Shown: positions 19,084-29,135 of the stretch, one piece after another | How positions within the stretch are numbered: position 1 is the stretch's first letter | How the letters are laid out: each line of letters begins with the position of its first letter | Assembly: GCF_032884065.1 (NCBI RefSeq) | Contig: NW_027062652.1 | Span: 1-64,000, forward strand | Source: Artemia franciscana | Lineage: Eukaryota > Arthropoda > Branchiopoda > Anostraca > Artemiidae | Length of the DNA: 64,000 nucleotides | Direction of reading: 5' to 3' | Translations under genes and position numbers: made by a program | Notes under the pieces: model-generated | Told to the model about the DNA's origin: nothing | The model's input: the letters and a program-made list of their open reading frames with translations, nothing else | Database searches by the model: none

Positions 19084-19155
19084 GCCGAAATAGCTCAGAT
19101 GGAGAGCGTTAGACCGAAGATCTAAAGGTCCCTGGTTCGATCCCAGGTTTCGGCA
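19084..19155 (+). tRNA. tRNA-Phe (GAA), C33 variant
   Basis: Fully paired cloverleaf: acceptor GCCGAAA/TTTCGGC, D stem GCTC/GAGC, anticodon stem TTAGA/TCTAA, T stem CCTGG/CCAGG, discriminator A. The anticodon loop is CCGAAGA: GAA anticodon, but C instead of the near-universal T at position 33. D loop is one base short. A and B boxes (TAGCTCAGATGG, GGTTCGATCCC) are good and a T7 Pol III terminator follows. Same variant at 33017, 41600, 52515 and 57929. Confidence 0.85.
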
Positions 19156-19513
19156 AATTTTTTTGCTTCCTTTTGTCTTTAACCAAACTTTGTGATAAGT
19201 ACCACATTTGCCAAAATCACATAATAAATAATATCACAGTAGTGAAATAAGTCAAATTTTAAAGAACTGTATAAGAAAAATGAAACTTCTACCAAAAAGA
19301 TAGACCTTGCAACGTGCATTAAAGATTTTAGAAAATAACTGCTAAGTCCCAGTGACATCAAATGCAAACCCCCTCAACAAAAAAAATACATACAACTTAT
19401 TTTTATGTATATAGCAGATAGTGTAACAGACATACAACTTATGTAACAGACATACAACTTATTTTATATAGATTATTTTCATCAGAACGTATTTGAAAAA
19501 CAGTTTTTAATAA

Positions 19514-19585
19514 GCCAAGATAGCTTAGATGGGAGAGCGTTAGACTGAAGATCTAAAGGCCCTGGCTCGATTCCGGGTTTCGGCA
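19514..19585 (+). tRNA. tRNA-Phe (GAA), degenerate
   Basis: Anticodon loop CTGAAGA is normal. The acceptor 5' strand is GCCAAGA, giving an A-C mismatch at pair 4-69, and the T loop starts CTCG (B box GGCTCGATTCC), so transcription and folding are probably weakened. T7 run follows. Confidence 0.65.
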
Positions 19586-20148
19586 AATTTTTTTGCTTCC
19601 TTTTGTCTTTAACCAGACTTTGTGATAAGCACCACATTTGCTAAAATCACATAATAAATAATATCACAGTAGCGAAATAAGTCAAATTTTAAAGAACTGT
19701 ATAAGAAAAATGAAACTTCTATCTGGAATATTAATAGGAAGCCGATTTCACTTCAAAGAAATAATTTATCAATAAACCAAAATGGTTTTCAACCGAAATT
19801 GACAATTGAAGTGAATTGGTTCAAAATCCATAGTGGCATTTGATCAAAGCTAGAAAATTTGATACACACAATTCTAAACAAAAAATTTCTAATAAATGTT
19901 GTCATATTATTTTTGAGTTGGTTGAACCTTATCTTGCCAATTTAACGTGCATTAAAGATTTTAGAAAATAACTGCTAAGTCCCAGTGACGTCCTATGCAA
20001 ACCCCCTCAACACAAAAATACATACAACTTATTTTTATGTATATAGAAGATAGTGTAACAGACATACAACTTATGTAACAGACATACAACTTATTTTTAT
20101 ATATAGATTATTTTCATCAGAAAGTATTTGAAAAAAAGTTTTTAATAG

Positions 20149-20220
20149 GCCGAAATAGCTTAAATGAGAGAGCGTTAGACTGAAGCTCTAAAGGCCCTGG
20201 TTCGTTCCCGGGTTTTGGCA
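20149..20220 (+). tRNA. tRNA-Phe (GAA), degenerate
   Basis: Acceptor pairs with one G-T. The D arm is altered (TTAAATGAGAG) and the T loop is TTCGTTC, losing the conserved A58. Loop CTGAAGC has C38. Followed by TTTTTTT. Confidence 0.6.
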
Positions 20221-20764
20221 ATTTTTTTCGCTTCCTTTTCTCTTTAACAAGACTTTGTGATAAGCACCACATTTGCTAAAATCACATAATAAATAATATC
20301 ACAGTTGCGAAATATGTGACAGTTTAAAGAACTGTATAAGAACAATGAAACTTCCATCTGAAATATTAATAGGAAGCCGATTTCACTTCAAAGAAATAAT
20401 TTATCAATAAACCAAAATTGTTTTCAACCGAAATTGACAATTGAAGTGAATTTGTTCAAAATTCCATAGTGGCATTTGATCAAAGCAAGAAAATTTGATA
20501 CACACAATTCTAAACAAACATTTTCTGATAAATGTTGTCGTAATATTTTTGAGTTGGTTGCACCTGATCTTGCCAATTTAAGGTGCATTAAAGATTTTAG
20601 AACATAACTGCTAAGTCCCAGTGACGTCATATGCAAATCCCCTCAACACAAAAATACATACAACTTATTTTTATTTATATAGAAGATAGTGTAACAGACA
20701 TACAACTTATTTTTATATATAGATCATTTTCATCAGAACGTATTTGAAAAACAGTTTTTAATAG

Positions 20765-20836
20765 GCCGAAATAGCTTAGATGGGAGAGCGTTAGACTGAA
20801 GCTCTAAAGGCCCTGGTTCGATCCCGGGTTTCGGCA
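20765..20836 (+). tRNA. tRNA-Phe (GAA)
   Basis: Complete stems, T loop TTCGATC, B box GGTTCGATCCC, loop CTGAAGC (GAA, C38 instead of A38), 4-nt variable loop instead of the usual five. TTTTTT follows. The commonest intact form in the window. Confidence 0.8.
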
Positions 20837-21179
20837 AATTTTTTCGCTTCCTTTTCTCTTTAATCAGACTTTGTGATAAGCACCACATTTGCTAAAATCA
20901 CATAATAAATAATATCACAGTAGCAAAATAAGTCACATTTTAAAGAACTGTATAAGAACAATGAAACTTCCATCTGAAATATTAATAGGAAGCCGATTTC
21001 ACTTCAAAGAAATAATTTATCAATAAACCAAAATTGTTTTCAACCGAAATTGACAATTGAAGTGAATTTGTTCAAAATTCCATAGTGGCATTTGATCAAA
21101 GCTATAAAATTTGATACACACAATTCTAAACAAACAATTTCTGATAAATCTGATATAGATAGATAGATATATATATATA

Positions 21180-21522
21180 CTAGCTGTTGGGGTGGCGCTT
21201 CGCGCCACCCCAACACCTAGTTGGTGGGGGCGCTTCGCGCCCCCCCCAAGCCCCCCCGCGCGCGTAAGTCGTTACGCGCCATATTAGTTACGCGCCATAT
21301 TAGTTACGCGCCATTGTAGTTGTGTCCCTGTGTCCCACCTGTGAATATAGATAGATTTATATATGTGTTTCAAACTACGTAAAAATTGCGAATATACAAC
21401 ATTCTTGGCTTTCCCATTGTCTGTCCATATACAAAGCCGTATGTACTAATAATGACGTCATATGCAAACGTTCTTTTTACAAACAAACAAACATGCATAC
21501 ACACAACTCGTTTTTATATAGA
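21180..21522 (-). mobile_element. Mini-Helitron module at the 3' end of H3
   Basis: Second 5' end (TCTATATAAAAACGAGTTGT at 21522) followed by TGACGTCA and the 3' terminus shared with H3. Matches 9091-9414 except for one extra GCGCGTAACTAATATG repeat. Confidence 0.7.
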
Positions 21523-21598
21523 TAGATAGATAGATAGATACAATACAAATTAACTACGTAAAACTTGTGAATATACAACAGTCTGTTCCGAAATACAA

Positions 21599-24500
21599 CT
21601 AACTTCGTAAAACTTGAGAATATACAACATTCTTCGCTGTCCAATTCTCGCTGCATATAAATAGATTGTCAGGTTTACCGACCCTCGAACATGCAACGTA
21701 CAATTGTCCATGGGAAAAACAATCAGTATTAAGATCAATACCACATTTTTCTAATGATTGACCTTGAGCTTTGTTAATGGTGATTGCAAATGCTAATCGA
21801 ATTGGGAATTGCAATCTTTTAAATTGAAAAGGCAGATCTGTTGGAATCATGGGAATGCGAGGAATAAGAACAGCCTCACCCTCAAAAGGCCCTGTCAGGA
21901 TTGTGGCCTCTATTAGGTTTTCCATTGTTTTTTTTACGGCAAGTCGAGTGCCATTGCAAAGCTTTGGTGGGTTTATGTTACGTAACAATATTATTGGTAC
22001 GCCTATTTTTAGTTGTAGCACGTGTGGTGGAAACCCTGAAAGATCTATGGAATTTAAAAATTCAGATGGATAATTAACCGCTTCATTTGGTTCCAAAACT
22101 GTGTCGACTGACTTGTAAAGGACTGCCTGGTCTTGAATCTTGGTCAAAACAATATTGTTGATTTCGTGGACGTCTATATTCTTGGGTGCGAGAATCGCTC
22201 TTTCACTTAGCCATTTATTATTTTTATAATTTTTTAGAATATTCGGAAATATATTTTCAATCAATTCATTTTTGGACGTCACTAAATTACAGAAATCAGC
22301 AGGTAGTTGTATACGTCCTGAAATTGAGTCTACTGGGAGCTTTCCGTTTCCCATTGCTAGCAATTGATCTGAAAATGTTTGACCAGAGTCATCGTTTTGC
22401 AATCGGACACGCATATTTGTAGTTAATTTTAATGTTTTTACGTGTGCCCATAAATTAGAATTTTTCAGGCAAGCATTCATTTCGTCTGCAGGAGTTGATC
22501 TAGGTATTATAGGTAATGTTTGCCTGAAATCTCCTGCAAGCAATATTAATGTGCTGCCAAAGGGTTTCGAATTCCCTCTTAAATCTTTCAAGCATTGATC
22601 CAGAGCCTCGAGCGATTTTTTGTGTGCCATTGTGCACTCATCCCAAATAATAAGTTTGCATTGCTGCAATACTTTACCCATCCCAGATGATTTGGAAATA
22701 TTGCACGTGGGAGTTTCTGTAGAATGCAAGTTCAGAGGCAATTTCAAAGCGGAATGAGCAGTTCTTCCACCAGGCAGCAATGTTGCGGCTATTCCGGACG
22801 ACGCAATTGCCAACGCTATATCATTTTTAGATCGAATTGATGCCAGAATCAGTTTTATCACAAACGTTTTACCAGTACCTCCTGGCGCATCCAAAAAGAA
22901 AATTTCTCCAACGTTGTTATCGACACAATGCATTATCGTATCATAAATGTCTTTTTGTTCCGACGTTAACTTGGAAATGTTATTTTGTACATACGACAAT
23001 AGATCACTCGTACTGTAACTTTGTTCACGATCCAATTCTACACATGTCGAAACAGCAGCGATACGGTTAGGTGAAGGCATTCCCAAACCCTGAAGAGGTT
23101 TGTTTGCCATACTTATGCAAATATCTTCTATAACAACTAAAGTGTAGTTATAAATTTCTGGTGTAAAATCAAAAGTCATGTCTGACGTCTCTAACTGTTT
23201 TCGATGAAGTATATCTTCGGACATTTTTGACTTATATTTTTCCCATAACTCTGTAGGAGCTGATGGAGAGCAAGTTGTTAAAAGTCGAGGATATTGCTTT
23301 GTGCACCTTCCTTTGGCCATGCATGGTGAATTTTCGTTCAGTGCACCGCAAGGTCCATGTATCATATTTTTTACAATAATATCATGTAACCCCTTATCGA
23401 CATTTTTATCAGGTATTTCAGCGGAAATCACATCATCAATTTCGTTTGAAGTAATTTTTTTATGTAGCCAGATTAGTATATGTGCGTGTGGCAAACCTCG
23501 TTTTTGCCATTCCACTGAGTACATCCAGCATCGCACTGACCCAAACACTTCATGTTTTACAAGGTAGTTTATCAGTGATTTCAACTTTTGCCGGAAGACA
23601 CGTGCCGTAATGTCATGCCTATGAACCGCCGATTGTCCTTGAAGTAAAAGCTGCAGTATCTCGTCCCAAGATTGATTACATGTAAATGTAATAAATAAAT
23701 CTGGACGACCATAGAGACGAACATACGCAATAGCATCTTGAGCATATTCATGCATATGACGTGGACTGCCAGCATATGACGAAGGTAAAATTGTTAATCT
23801 TCCAACGTTTGTGGTATTACCGTCATTTATAACTGCATCTCGCAAATGAATGTATTGTTCAGAGCGGAGCTTGGTCTGATTCAGGCGGATATATAGCAAA
23901 CGTTCTGATTCAATTTTTGCATACATATCCACGACAAATTGGTGAAACAATTCACGGCATTTTAAAATATAATTTTCTTCATCCTGCCGAATCATTAGTC
24001 TATAGGAATAATAATGCATTGCACTGCATTTCTTATTCATTTCTTTGTTAGTGGCTGGATTCATCAATTTAATATTAAAGTGATAGCCGTCGGCTCCATC
24101 CCAAAAAATGATAGGATATTGTAGGGCATCGTAGCATCGATGAGTTTCAGCAATTCTTAACAACTGGGCGTTTCGCTTATGTAGAATAATATCTCGAGGT
24201 AAAAACTGATCACCGACCATAACGATTGCCACTTCGTCGATAGTCGGAGCATTGTATCTACGCACATGTTGGCCAGGAGGCGTTTTGTCAGCGGAAATAA
24301 CAATTTTATGAGTATCAGTAGGCATCAAATCGATGGCTGTTTTGAACAGACGCACTAAATTATTATTTTCGTGGAAAAGATGTTGCAATTGGGAAACGAT
24401 TGTCCTTTCAACGTTGGGAGAAATTTCGCAACGTGCATTCAATTCAGAATTTCTATCACTGATGAAGTACAATTGTAAAAATTTATGATTCTCGCCTAAT

Positions 24501-25603
24501 AATGGTAGAAGGGACCCTGCTTTATGATAAATTTGCCCTTTTACTTTAAAAGTAGACATAAATTGATCTGGATTTTCGATTTGGGCTCCAAACGACGTCA
24601 TTTGGAAACATGAGTTGTATTGTCTGATTTTTGACAAAAAACGCTTAGATTCTGACGTAGTTCCAGTAAGGAAAGTCTTCAATGGCTCTGGTGGTGCAGC
24701 CAATAGAGGAAGTTTAACTTTTCCTGAGGCGCAACACATTCCCATTGTTTCACCATTGAATTTCAAGGCCTTGCAATAGGGACAAATTTTGGACATTGTC
24801 CCGATTTGAACACAGCTACTCAAGCTATAATCATCGACTGGGTTGTACCTGAATGCCAGGCGATAACTTTCAGATTGCTCTGATTCCTCGGCACGCTTTC
24901 TTTTCTTACTTTCTCTATCAGCAGCAAGCCTGATTTCCTGCTGGTCTTTTGATTCCTCGGCACGCTTTCTTTTCTTACTTTCTCTATCAGCAGCAAGCCT
25001 GATTTCTTGCTGTTCTTGTAATTCCTCGGCCCGCCTTCTTTTTTCACATTCTGTTTTAGCAGCAAGTCTGCTTCTGCGTTGCTCTGGTAGTTCCTCGGCA
25101 TGCTTTCTTTTTTCACTTTCTCTTTTAGCAGCAAGTCTGCTTTCGCGTTGCTCTGGTAGTTCCTCGGCATGCTTTCTTTTTTCACATTCTCTTTTAGCAG
25201 CAAGTCTGCTTCTGCGTTGCTCTGGTAGTTCCTCGGCATGCTTTCTTTTTTCACATTCTCTTTTAGCAGCAAGTCTGCTTCTGCGTTGCTCTGGTAGTTC
25301 CTCGGCATGCTTTCTTTTTTCACTTTCTCTTTTAGCAGCAAGTCTGCTTTCGCGTTGCTCTGGTAGTTCCTCGGCATGCTTTCTTTTTTCACATTCTCTT
25401 TTAGCAGCAAGTCTGCTTCTGCGTTGCTCTGGTAGTTCCTCGGCATGCTTTCTTTTTTCACTTTCTCTTTTAGCAGCAAGTCTGCTTTCGCGTTGCTCTG
25501 GTAGTTCCTCGGCACGCTTTCTTTTCTGACTTTCTCTATCACCAGCAAGTTTTCTGGCATAGACTCTTTGAGCATCTTCATCAGTCATTATAAACTTAAG
25601 CAT
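21599..25603 (-). CDS. Helitron Rep-helicase (H3), open frame lacking the Rep tyrosines
   Basis: A protein of 1334 residues. Residues ~27-233: nine complete and one partial 23-residue basic repeats (KRKHAEELPEQRRSRLAAKR type). Next a CPYC...MCC motif (~265-285), then the N-terminal Helitron region and Rep core (~420-773) with FITFTCN and HUH motif GLPHAHIL (~703-710). At ~773 the text jumps from CTKQYPRLL to TTCSPSAPTELW. Compared with H1, 889 bp are missing, including YICKY with the tyrosines that cut and carry DNA; TTTTA is found at both break points. The helicase (~895-1325) is complete: GGTGKT (~906), WDEC (~986), GDFRQTLP, TTNMRV, KAQGQSLEKC (~1280) and [10 protein letters not shown] (~1307). 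Start: first ATG behind a TATATAAG box. It should unwind DNA but not nick it, unless helped by another Rep. Confidence 0.9.
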   Translation of the reverse strand: MLKFIMTDEDAQRVYARKLAGDRESQKRKRAEELPEQRESRLAAKRESEKRKHAEELPEQRRSRLAAKRECEKRKHAEELPEQRESRLAAKRESEKRKHAEELPEQRRSRLAAKRECEKRKHAEELPEQRRSRLAAKRECEKRKHAEELPEQRESRLAAKRESEKRKHAEELPEQRRSRLAAKTECEKRRRAEELQEQQEIRLAADRESKKRKRAEESKDQQEIRLAADRESKKRKRAEESEQSESYRLAFRYNPVDDYSLSSCVQIGTMSKICPYCKALKFNGETMGMCCASGKVKLPLLAAPPEPLKTFLTGTTSESKRFLSKIRQYNSCFQMTSFGAQIENPDQFMSTFKVKGQIYHKAGSLLPLLGENHKFLQLYFISDRNSELNARCEISPNVERTIVSQLQHLFHENNNLVRLFKTAIDLMPTDTHKIVISADKTPPGQHVRRYNAPTIDEVAIVMVGDQFLPRDIILHKRNAQLLRIAETHRCYDALQYPIIFWDGADGYHFNIKLMNPATNKEMNKKCSAMHYYSYRLMIRQDEENYILKCRELFHQFVVDMYAKIESERLLYIRLNQTKLRSEQYIHLRDAVINDGNTTNVGRLTILPSSYAGSPRHMHEYAQDAIAYVRLYGRPDLFITFTCNQSWDEILQLLLQGQSAVHRHDITARVFRQKLKSLINYLVKHEVFGSVRCWMYSVEWQKRGLPHAHILIWLHKKITSNEIDDVISAEIPDKNVDKGLHDIIVKNMIHGPCGALNENSPCMAKGRCTKQYPRLLTTCSPSAPTELWEKYKSKMSEDILHRKQLETSDMTFDFTPEIYNYTLVVIEDICISMANKPLQGLGMPSPNRIAAVSTCVELDREQSYSTSDLLSYVQNNISKLTSEQKDIYDTIMHCVDNNVGEIFFLDAPGGTGKTFVIKLILASIRSKNDIALAIASSGIAATLLPGGRTAHSALKLPLNLHSTETPTCNISKSSGMGKVLQQCKLIIWDECTMAHKKSLEALDQCLKDLRGNSKPFGSTLILLAGDFRQTLPIIPRSTPADEMNACLKNSNLWAHVKTLKLTTNMRVRLQNDDSGQTFSDQLLAMGNGKLPVDSISGRIQLPADFCNLVTSKNELIENIFPNILKNYKNNKWLSERAILAPKNIDVHEINNIVLTKIQDQAVLYKSVDTVLEPNEAVNYPSEFLNSIDLSGFPPHVLQLKIGVPIILLRNINPPKLCNGTRLAVKKTMENLIEATILTGPFEGEAVLIPRIPMIPTDLPFQFKRLQFPIRLAFAITINKAQGQSLEKCGIDLNTDCFSHGQLYVACSRVGKPDNLFICSENWTAKNVVYSQVLRS
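24905..25525 (-). repeat. 69-bp tandem repeats coding 23-residue basic repeats
   Basis: About nine copies of a 69-bp coding repeat at the start of the H3 protein, alternating between QRESRLAAKRESE and QRRSRLAAKRECE versions. The period is an exact multiple of three. H1 has about seven copies, H2 about three and the small proteins one or two, so copy number changes readily. Confidence 0.9.
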
Positions 25604-25627
25604 TAATAGAATTCTACACGAACATCC

Positions 25628-25822
25628 GTCTTATATAACTTGAATGACGTCACGCCTTCAAAGCAAAAATGATGCCTTCAAAGCAAAAATGATGGCAGCT
25701 AATTTCATGACGTCAGCCGAAACATGACGGCGAACATATGTCTTATATAACTTGAATGACGTCACCTTCAAAGCAAAAATGACGGCAACTAATTTCATGA
25801 CGTCAGCCGAAACATGACGTCA
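25628..25822 (-). promoter_or_regulatory. H3 promoter region, duplicated, five TGACGTCA sites
   Basis: TGACGTCA at 25645-25652, 25708-25715, 25757-25764, 25798-25805 and 25815-25822. Two copies of a module TGACGTCATTCAAGTTATATAAG exist on the - strand; the TATATAA boxes at ~25632 and ~25744 lie about 30 and 140 nt before the ATG. The proximal box would start RNA close to the ATG. Confidence 0.6.
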
Positions 25823-25886
25823 CCTGACACATCCATCCACACATCCATCCACACATCCACAGACAGACAACTTATTTTTATATAGA

Positions 25887-26572
25887 TAGATAGATATATA
25901 TATATCTATATATATAAAAATAAGTTGTCTGTCCGTTACGCCAGATTATATCTTCTATATATATAAAAGAAAAAAAAACTAGAATGTAAAAACTGGAAAT
26001 TGCATAAATATTTCAAAATATTTTGACAATAGATTAAAGTAATTCGAAAAAAGAAAAATGGTAAAAAACTTAAAAAAAAACTAAAAAGAAAAAACTAAAA
26101 AAAAAATTAAAAATTAAAAAAATTAAAAAAAGAAAAACCTAAAAAGAAAAAACGTAAAAAAATAAAAAAGATAAAAAACTAAAAAGAAAAAAAACTAAAA
26201 AAGCTAAAAAACTAAAAAAAGAAAAAACTAAAAAAACTGGGAATTGCACAAATATTTCAATATATTTTGACAATAGATTAAAGTAATTCGAAAACCTTAA
26301 AACAGATACCCCAAATTTTGAGGTTTAATATAAATTATTGGAGCTTTAGCATGCTTGGCACGTAAAGATTTTTCCAAGTGTCAATGTTAGAATGAACATT
26401 GACAAATTGAAGAAAACAAATCAATAAAAAGAAGAAACTAAAAAAAAGAAAAAACTAAAAAAGAAAAAAAAACTAAAGAAGAAACTGTATCTATATATAT
26501 ATAAAAATCTATATATATAAAAATAAGTTGTCTGTTACACTATGCCTGTTACGCCAGATTATATCTTATCTA
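25887..26572. repeat. A-rich tract with Helitron 5' fragments
   Basis: Head-to-head with H3, a + strand 5' end (TCTATATATATAAAAATAAG, ~25907) with the TTACGCCAGATTATA leader runs into CTAAAAA-type DNA. More partial 5' ends are near 26515. Around 26260-26400 is a copy of the GACAATAGATTAAAGTAATTCG subfamily sequence also seen at 10.5-11.1 kb. No intact gene. Confidence 0.7.
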
Positions 26573-27414
26573 TCTATATATATAAAAATAAGTTGTCTGT
26601 GTGTGGATCTGTGGATGGATCAGGTGACGTCATGTTTGTTCGCATATGACGTCTGAATTATTTCACACTAATACAAAAGAAGAAAAAAACTAAAAAAGGT
26701 AAAAACTACAAAAAAAACTAAAAAGAAAAAAAAAACTAAAAAAGCTAATATATAAAATAAGTTGTCTGTGTGTGGATCTGTGGATGGATCAGGTGACGTC
26801 ATGTTTGTTCGCATATGACGTCTGAATTATTTCACACTAATACAAAAGAAGAAAAAAACTAAAAAAGGTAAAAACTACAAAAAAAACTAAAAAGAAAAAA
26901 AAACTAAAAAAGCTAAAAAACTAAAAAAAACTAAAAAAAGGTAAAAATCTAATAACTAAAAAAAAACTGAAAAAAATTAAAAAAGGCAAAACTACAAAAA
27001 AAATAAAAACTAATAAAAAAACTAAAAAAGCTAAAAAACTAAAAAAACTAAAAAAAAACTAAACAAAGGTAAAAAACAAAAAAAAAACTAAAAACTAAAA
27101 AAGAAAAAAAACTAAAAAAAAGGAAAAAACTGAAAAATAAAAGAGAAAAAGAAAACTAAAAAAATATGAATAAATATATATAAAAATAAGTTGTTTGTGG
27201 GTTATGTCTGTCTGTCTGTCTGTCGAGTGACGTCGTGTTTGTCCGCATATGACGTCTGAATTATTTCACACTAATACAGAAGAAGAAAAAAAACTAAAAA
27301 AGGTAAAAACTACAAAAAAAACTAAAAAGAAAAAAAACTAAAAAAGCTAAAAAACTAAAAAAAGGTAAAAAACTAAAAACTAAAAAAAACTGAAAAAACT
27401 AAAAAAAGGCAAAA
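26573..27414 (+). repeat. Three direct repeats of Helitron 5' leader plus A-rich tract
   Basis: Units at 26573, ~26748 and ~27174 each have TATAAAAATAAGTTGT-type starts, GGTGACGTCATGTTTGTTCG, ATATGACGTCTGAATTATTT and CACTAATACAAAAGAAG, and then a long CTAAAAA tract. No coding and no 3' end. Confidence 0.75.
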
Positions 27415-27916
27415 ACTAAATGACGACCAGGACATAAGTAAAAAAAAAAACTAAAAAAACTAAAAAAATGGTAAAAACTACAAAAAAACTAAAAACTAAT
27501 AAAAAAACTAAAAAATCTAAAAATCTAAATAAACTAAAAAAGAAAAAAAAGAAAAAAGGAAAAAAATAAAGGAGAAAAACAAAACTAAAAAACGAATGTA
27601 TATACAGACCGGGACACCGGGATACAAATGACGACCGGGACACAGGGAATATAAATGACGACCGGGACACAGGGACACAACTACAATGGGGACGCCGGGG
27701 GGCACAGGGGGATATAAATGACGACCGGGACACCGGGACACAAGGAATATAAATGACGCCTGGGACACTCAAAGAGAAATCACAGACTGGAACACCGGGA
27801 CACAAATGACGACCGGGACACAGGGAATATAAATGACGACCGGGACACAGGGACATAACTACAAAGGGGACGCCGGGGTGCACAGGGGGATATATAAATG
27901 ACGATGGCGACTCAGG
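27415..27916. repeat. A-rich tract and GGGACA minisatellite
   Basis: Second copy of bases 415-868: A-rich to ~27595, then minisatellite with one extra GGGACACAGGGAATATAAAT segment compared with the first copy. Confidence 0.85.
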
Positions 27917-28116
27917 GAATGGTCGATTAGCAATCACCATCAACAAAGCTCAAGGGCAATCATTAGAATCATGAGGTATAGATCTGAATACGGATTGTTT
28001 TCCCATGGACCATTATATGTTGCATGTTCAAGAGTCGGTAAACCTGACAATCTATTTATATGCACAGACAATGGGACAGCAAAGAATGTTGTATATTCGC
28101 AAGTTTTACGTAGTTA
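27917..28116 (+). pseudogene. Helitron helicase C-terminal fragment
   Basis: Second copy of 869-1068, a little better kept (GGTATAGATCTGAATACGG, GTAAACCTGACAATC). Stops remain; not a gene. Confidence 0.8.
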
Positions 28117-28118
28117 AA

Positions 28119-28271
<153 letters not shown>

Positions 28272-28275
28272 ATAT

Positions 28276-28423
28276 TCACAGGTGGGACATAGGGACACAA
28301 CTACAATGGCGCGTAACTAATATGGCGCGTAACGACTTACGCGCGCGGGGGGGCTTGGGGGGGGCGCGAAGCGCCCCCACCAACTAGGTGTTGGGGTGGC
28401 GCGAAGCGCCACCCCAACAGCTA

Positions 28424-28424
<1 letters not shown>
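28276..28424 (+). mobile_element. Helitron 3' terminus with two hairpins
   Basis: CTAG at 28384-28387 after hairpin one and at 28421-28424 after hairpin two, same as 1104-1252. Confidence 0.88.

Positions 28425-28499
<75 letters not shown>
28425..28499. repeat. (AT)n microsatellite
   Basis: TA repeat of about 75 bp between two 3' termini. The terminus that follows probably belongs to an element whose body was lost. Confidence 0.95.
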
Positions 28500-28501
<2 letters not shown>

Positions 28502-28507
28502 ATCTAT

Positions 28508-28659
28508 ATTCACAGGTGGGACATAGGGACACAACTACAATGGCGCGTAACTATTATGGCGCGTAACGACTTACGCGCGCGGGGGGGCTTGGGGGGGGCG
28601 CGAAGCGCCCCCACCAACTAGGTGTTGGGGTGGCGCGAAGCGCCACCCCAACAGCAAGT
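28508..28659 (+). mobile_element. Helitron 3' terminus with two hairpins, last site CAAG
   Basis: Like 1104-1252, but the final tetramer is CAAG instead of CTAG. The copy at 54.67-54.82 kb has CTAG. Confidence 0.85.
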
Positions 28660-29135
28660 AGATATATAAAAATAATTTGTCTGTCTGTGGATCTGTCAGG
28701 TGACGTCATGTTTCTGTGTCGATTGACGTCATGTTTTCGACTGACGAAATTACAGACCGGGACATCGGGACACAAATGACGACCGGGACACCGGCACATA
28801 GGCATAGGGAATATAAATGACGACCGGGACACAAGGAATGTTCGATTAGCAATCACCATCAACAAAGCACCGGGACACAAATGACGACCGGGACACAGGG
28901 AGTATAAATGACGACCAGGACATAAGTAAAAAAAAATTAAAAACTAAAAAAAGGTAAAAACTACAAAAAAACTAAAAAGAAAAAAAAACTAAAAACTAAT
29001 AAAAAACTAAAAAAGCTAAAAAGCTAACAGGTGGGACATAGGGACACAACTACAATGGCGCGTAACTAATATGGCGCGTAACGACTTACGCGCACGGGGG
29101 GGCTTGGGGGGGCGCGAAGCGCCCCCACCAACTAG
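28660..29135 (+). mobile_element. Short Helitron, ends at the first-hairpin CTAG
   Basis: From GATATATAAAAATAATTTGT through GGTGACGTCATGTTTCTGTG, a minisatellite (28750-28925) and an A-rich tract to a 3' terminus at 29029-29135. It ends at CTAG after hairpin one (ACCAACTAG, 29132-29135) with no second hairpin; a TC 5' end follows at once. Copied at 54825-55303. Confidence 0.8.

Larger units (their letters stand above)
19030..21155 (+). repeat. tRNA-Phe unit array, block X1 (4 tRNA units)
   Basis: Tandem units of about 0.43-0.64 kb. In Helitron orientation (here -) each unit starts ATCTATATATAAAAATAAG, has a second 5'-like start (TTCTATATACATAAAAATAA), a GCATATGACGTCACTGGG site, ~400 bp of unique-looking sequence, then a tRNA-Phe gene on the other strand and ~40 bp to the next TC. 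The array is cut at TGATAAATC 21151, exactly as in block X4 (54.58 kb). Confidence 0.9.
21180..25886 (-). mobile_element. Helitron H3, both ends present, one open Rep-helicase frame
   Basis: On the - strand it starts TCTATATAAAAATAAGTTGT at 25886 and ends at 21180 with a double-hairpin terminus and CTAG. The flanking bases are A before TC and T after CTAG, as expected for Helitron insertion between A and T. Length 4.7 kb. Contents: promoter leader, 1334-codon frame, then the same mini-Helitron module as H1. The 5' TC could also lie a few bases further out in a TCTA run. The uninterrupted frame suggests a young copy, though it lacks part of the Rep domain. Confidence 0.88.

Noticed and set aside
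20424-20636. A recurring ~70-residue frame beginning MTSLGLSSYVLKSL in the tRNA units (also 29645, 30917, 31533, 40119, 53855, 55812, 56448)
   Set aside because: It starts in the TGACGTCA site, has no recognisable domain, and several units interrupt it by small deletions. Conservation is no greater than that of the surrounding unit DNA.
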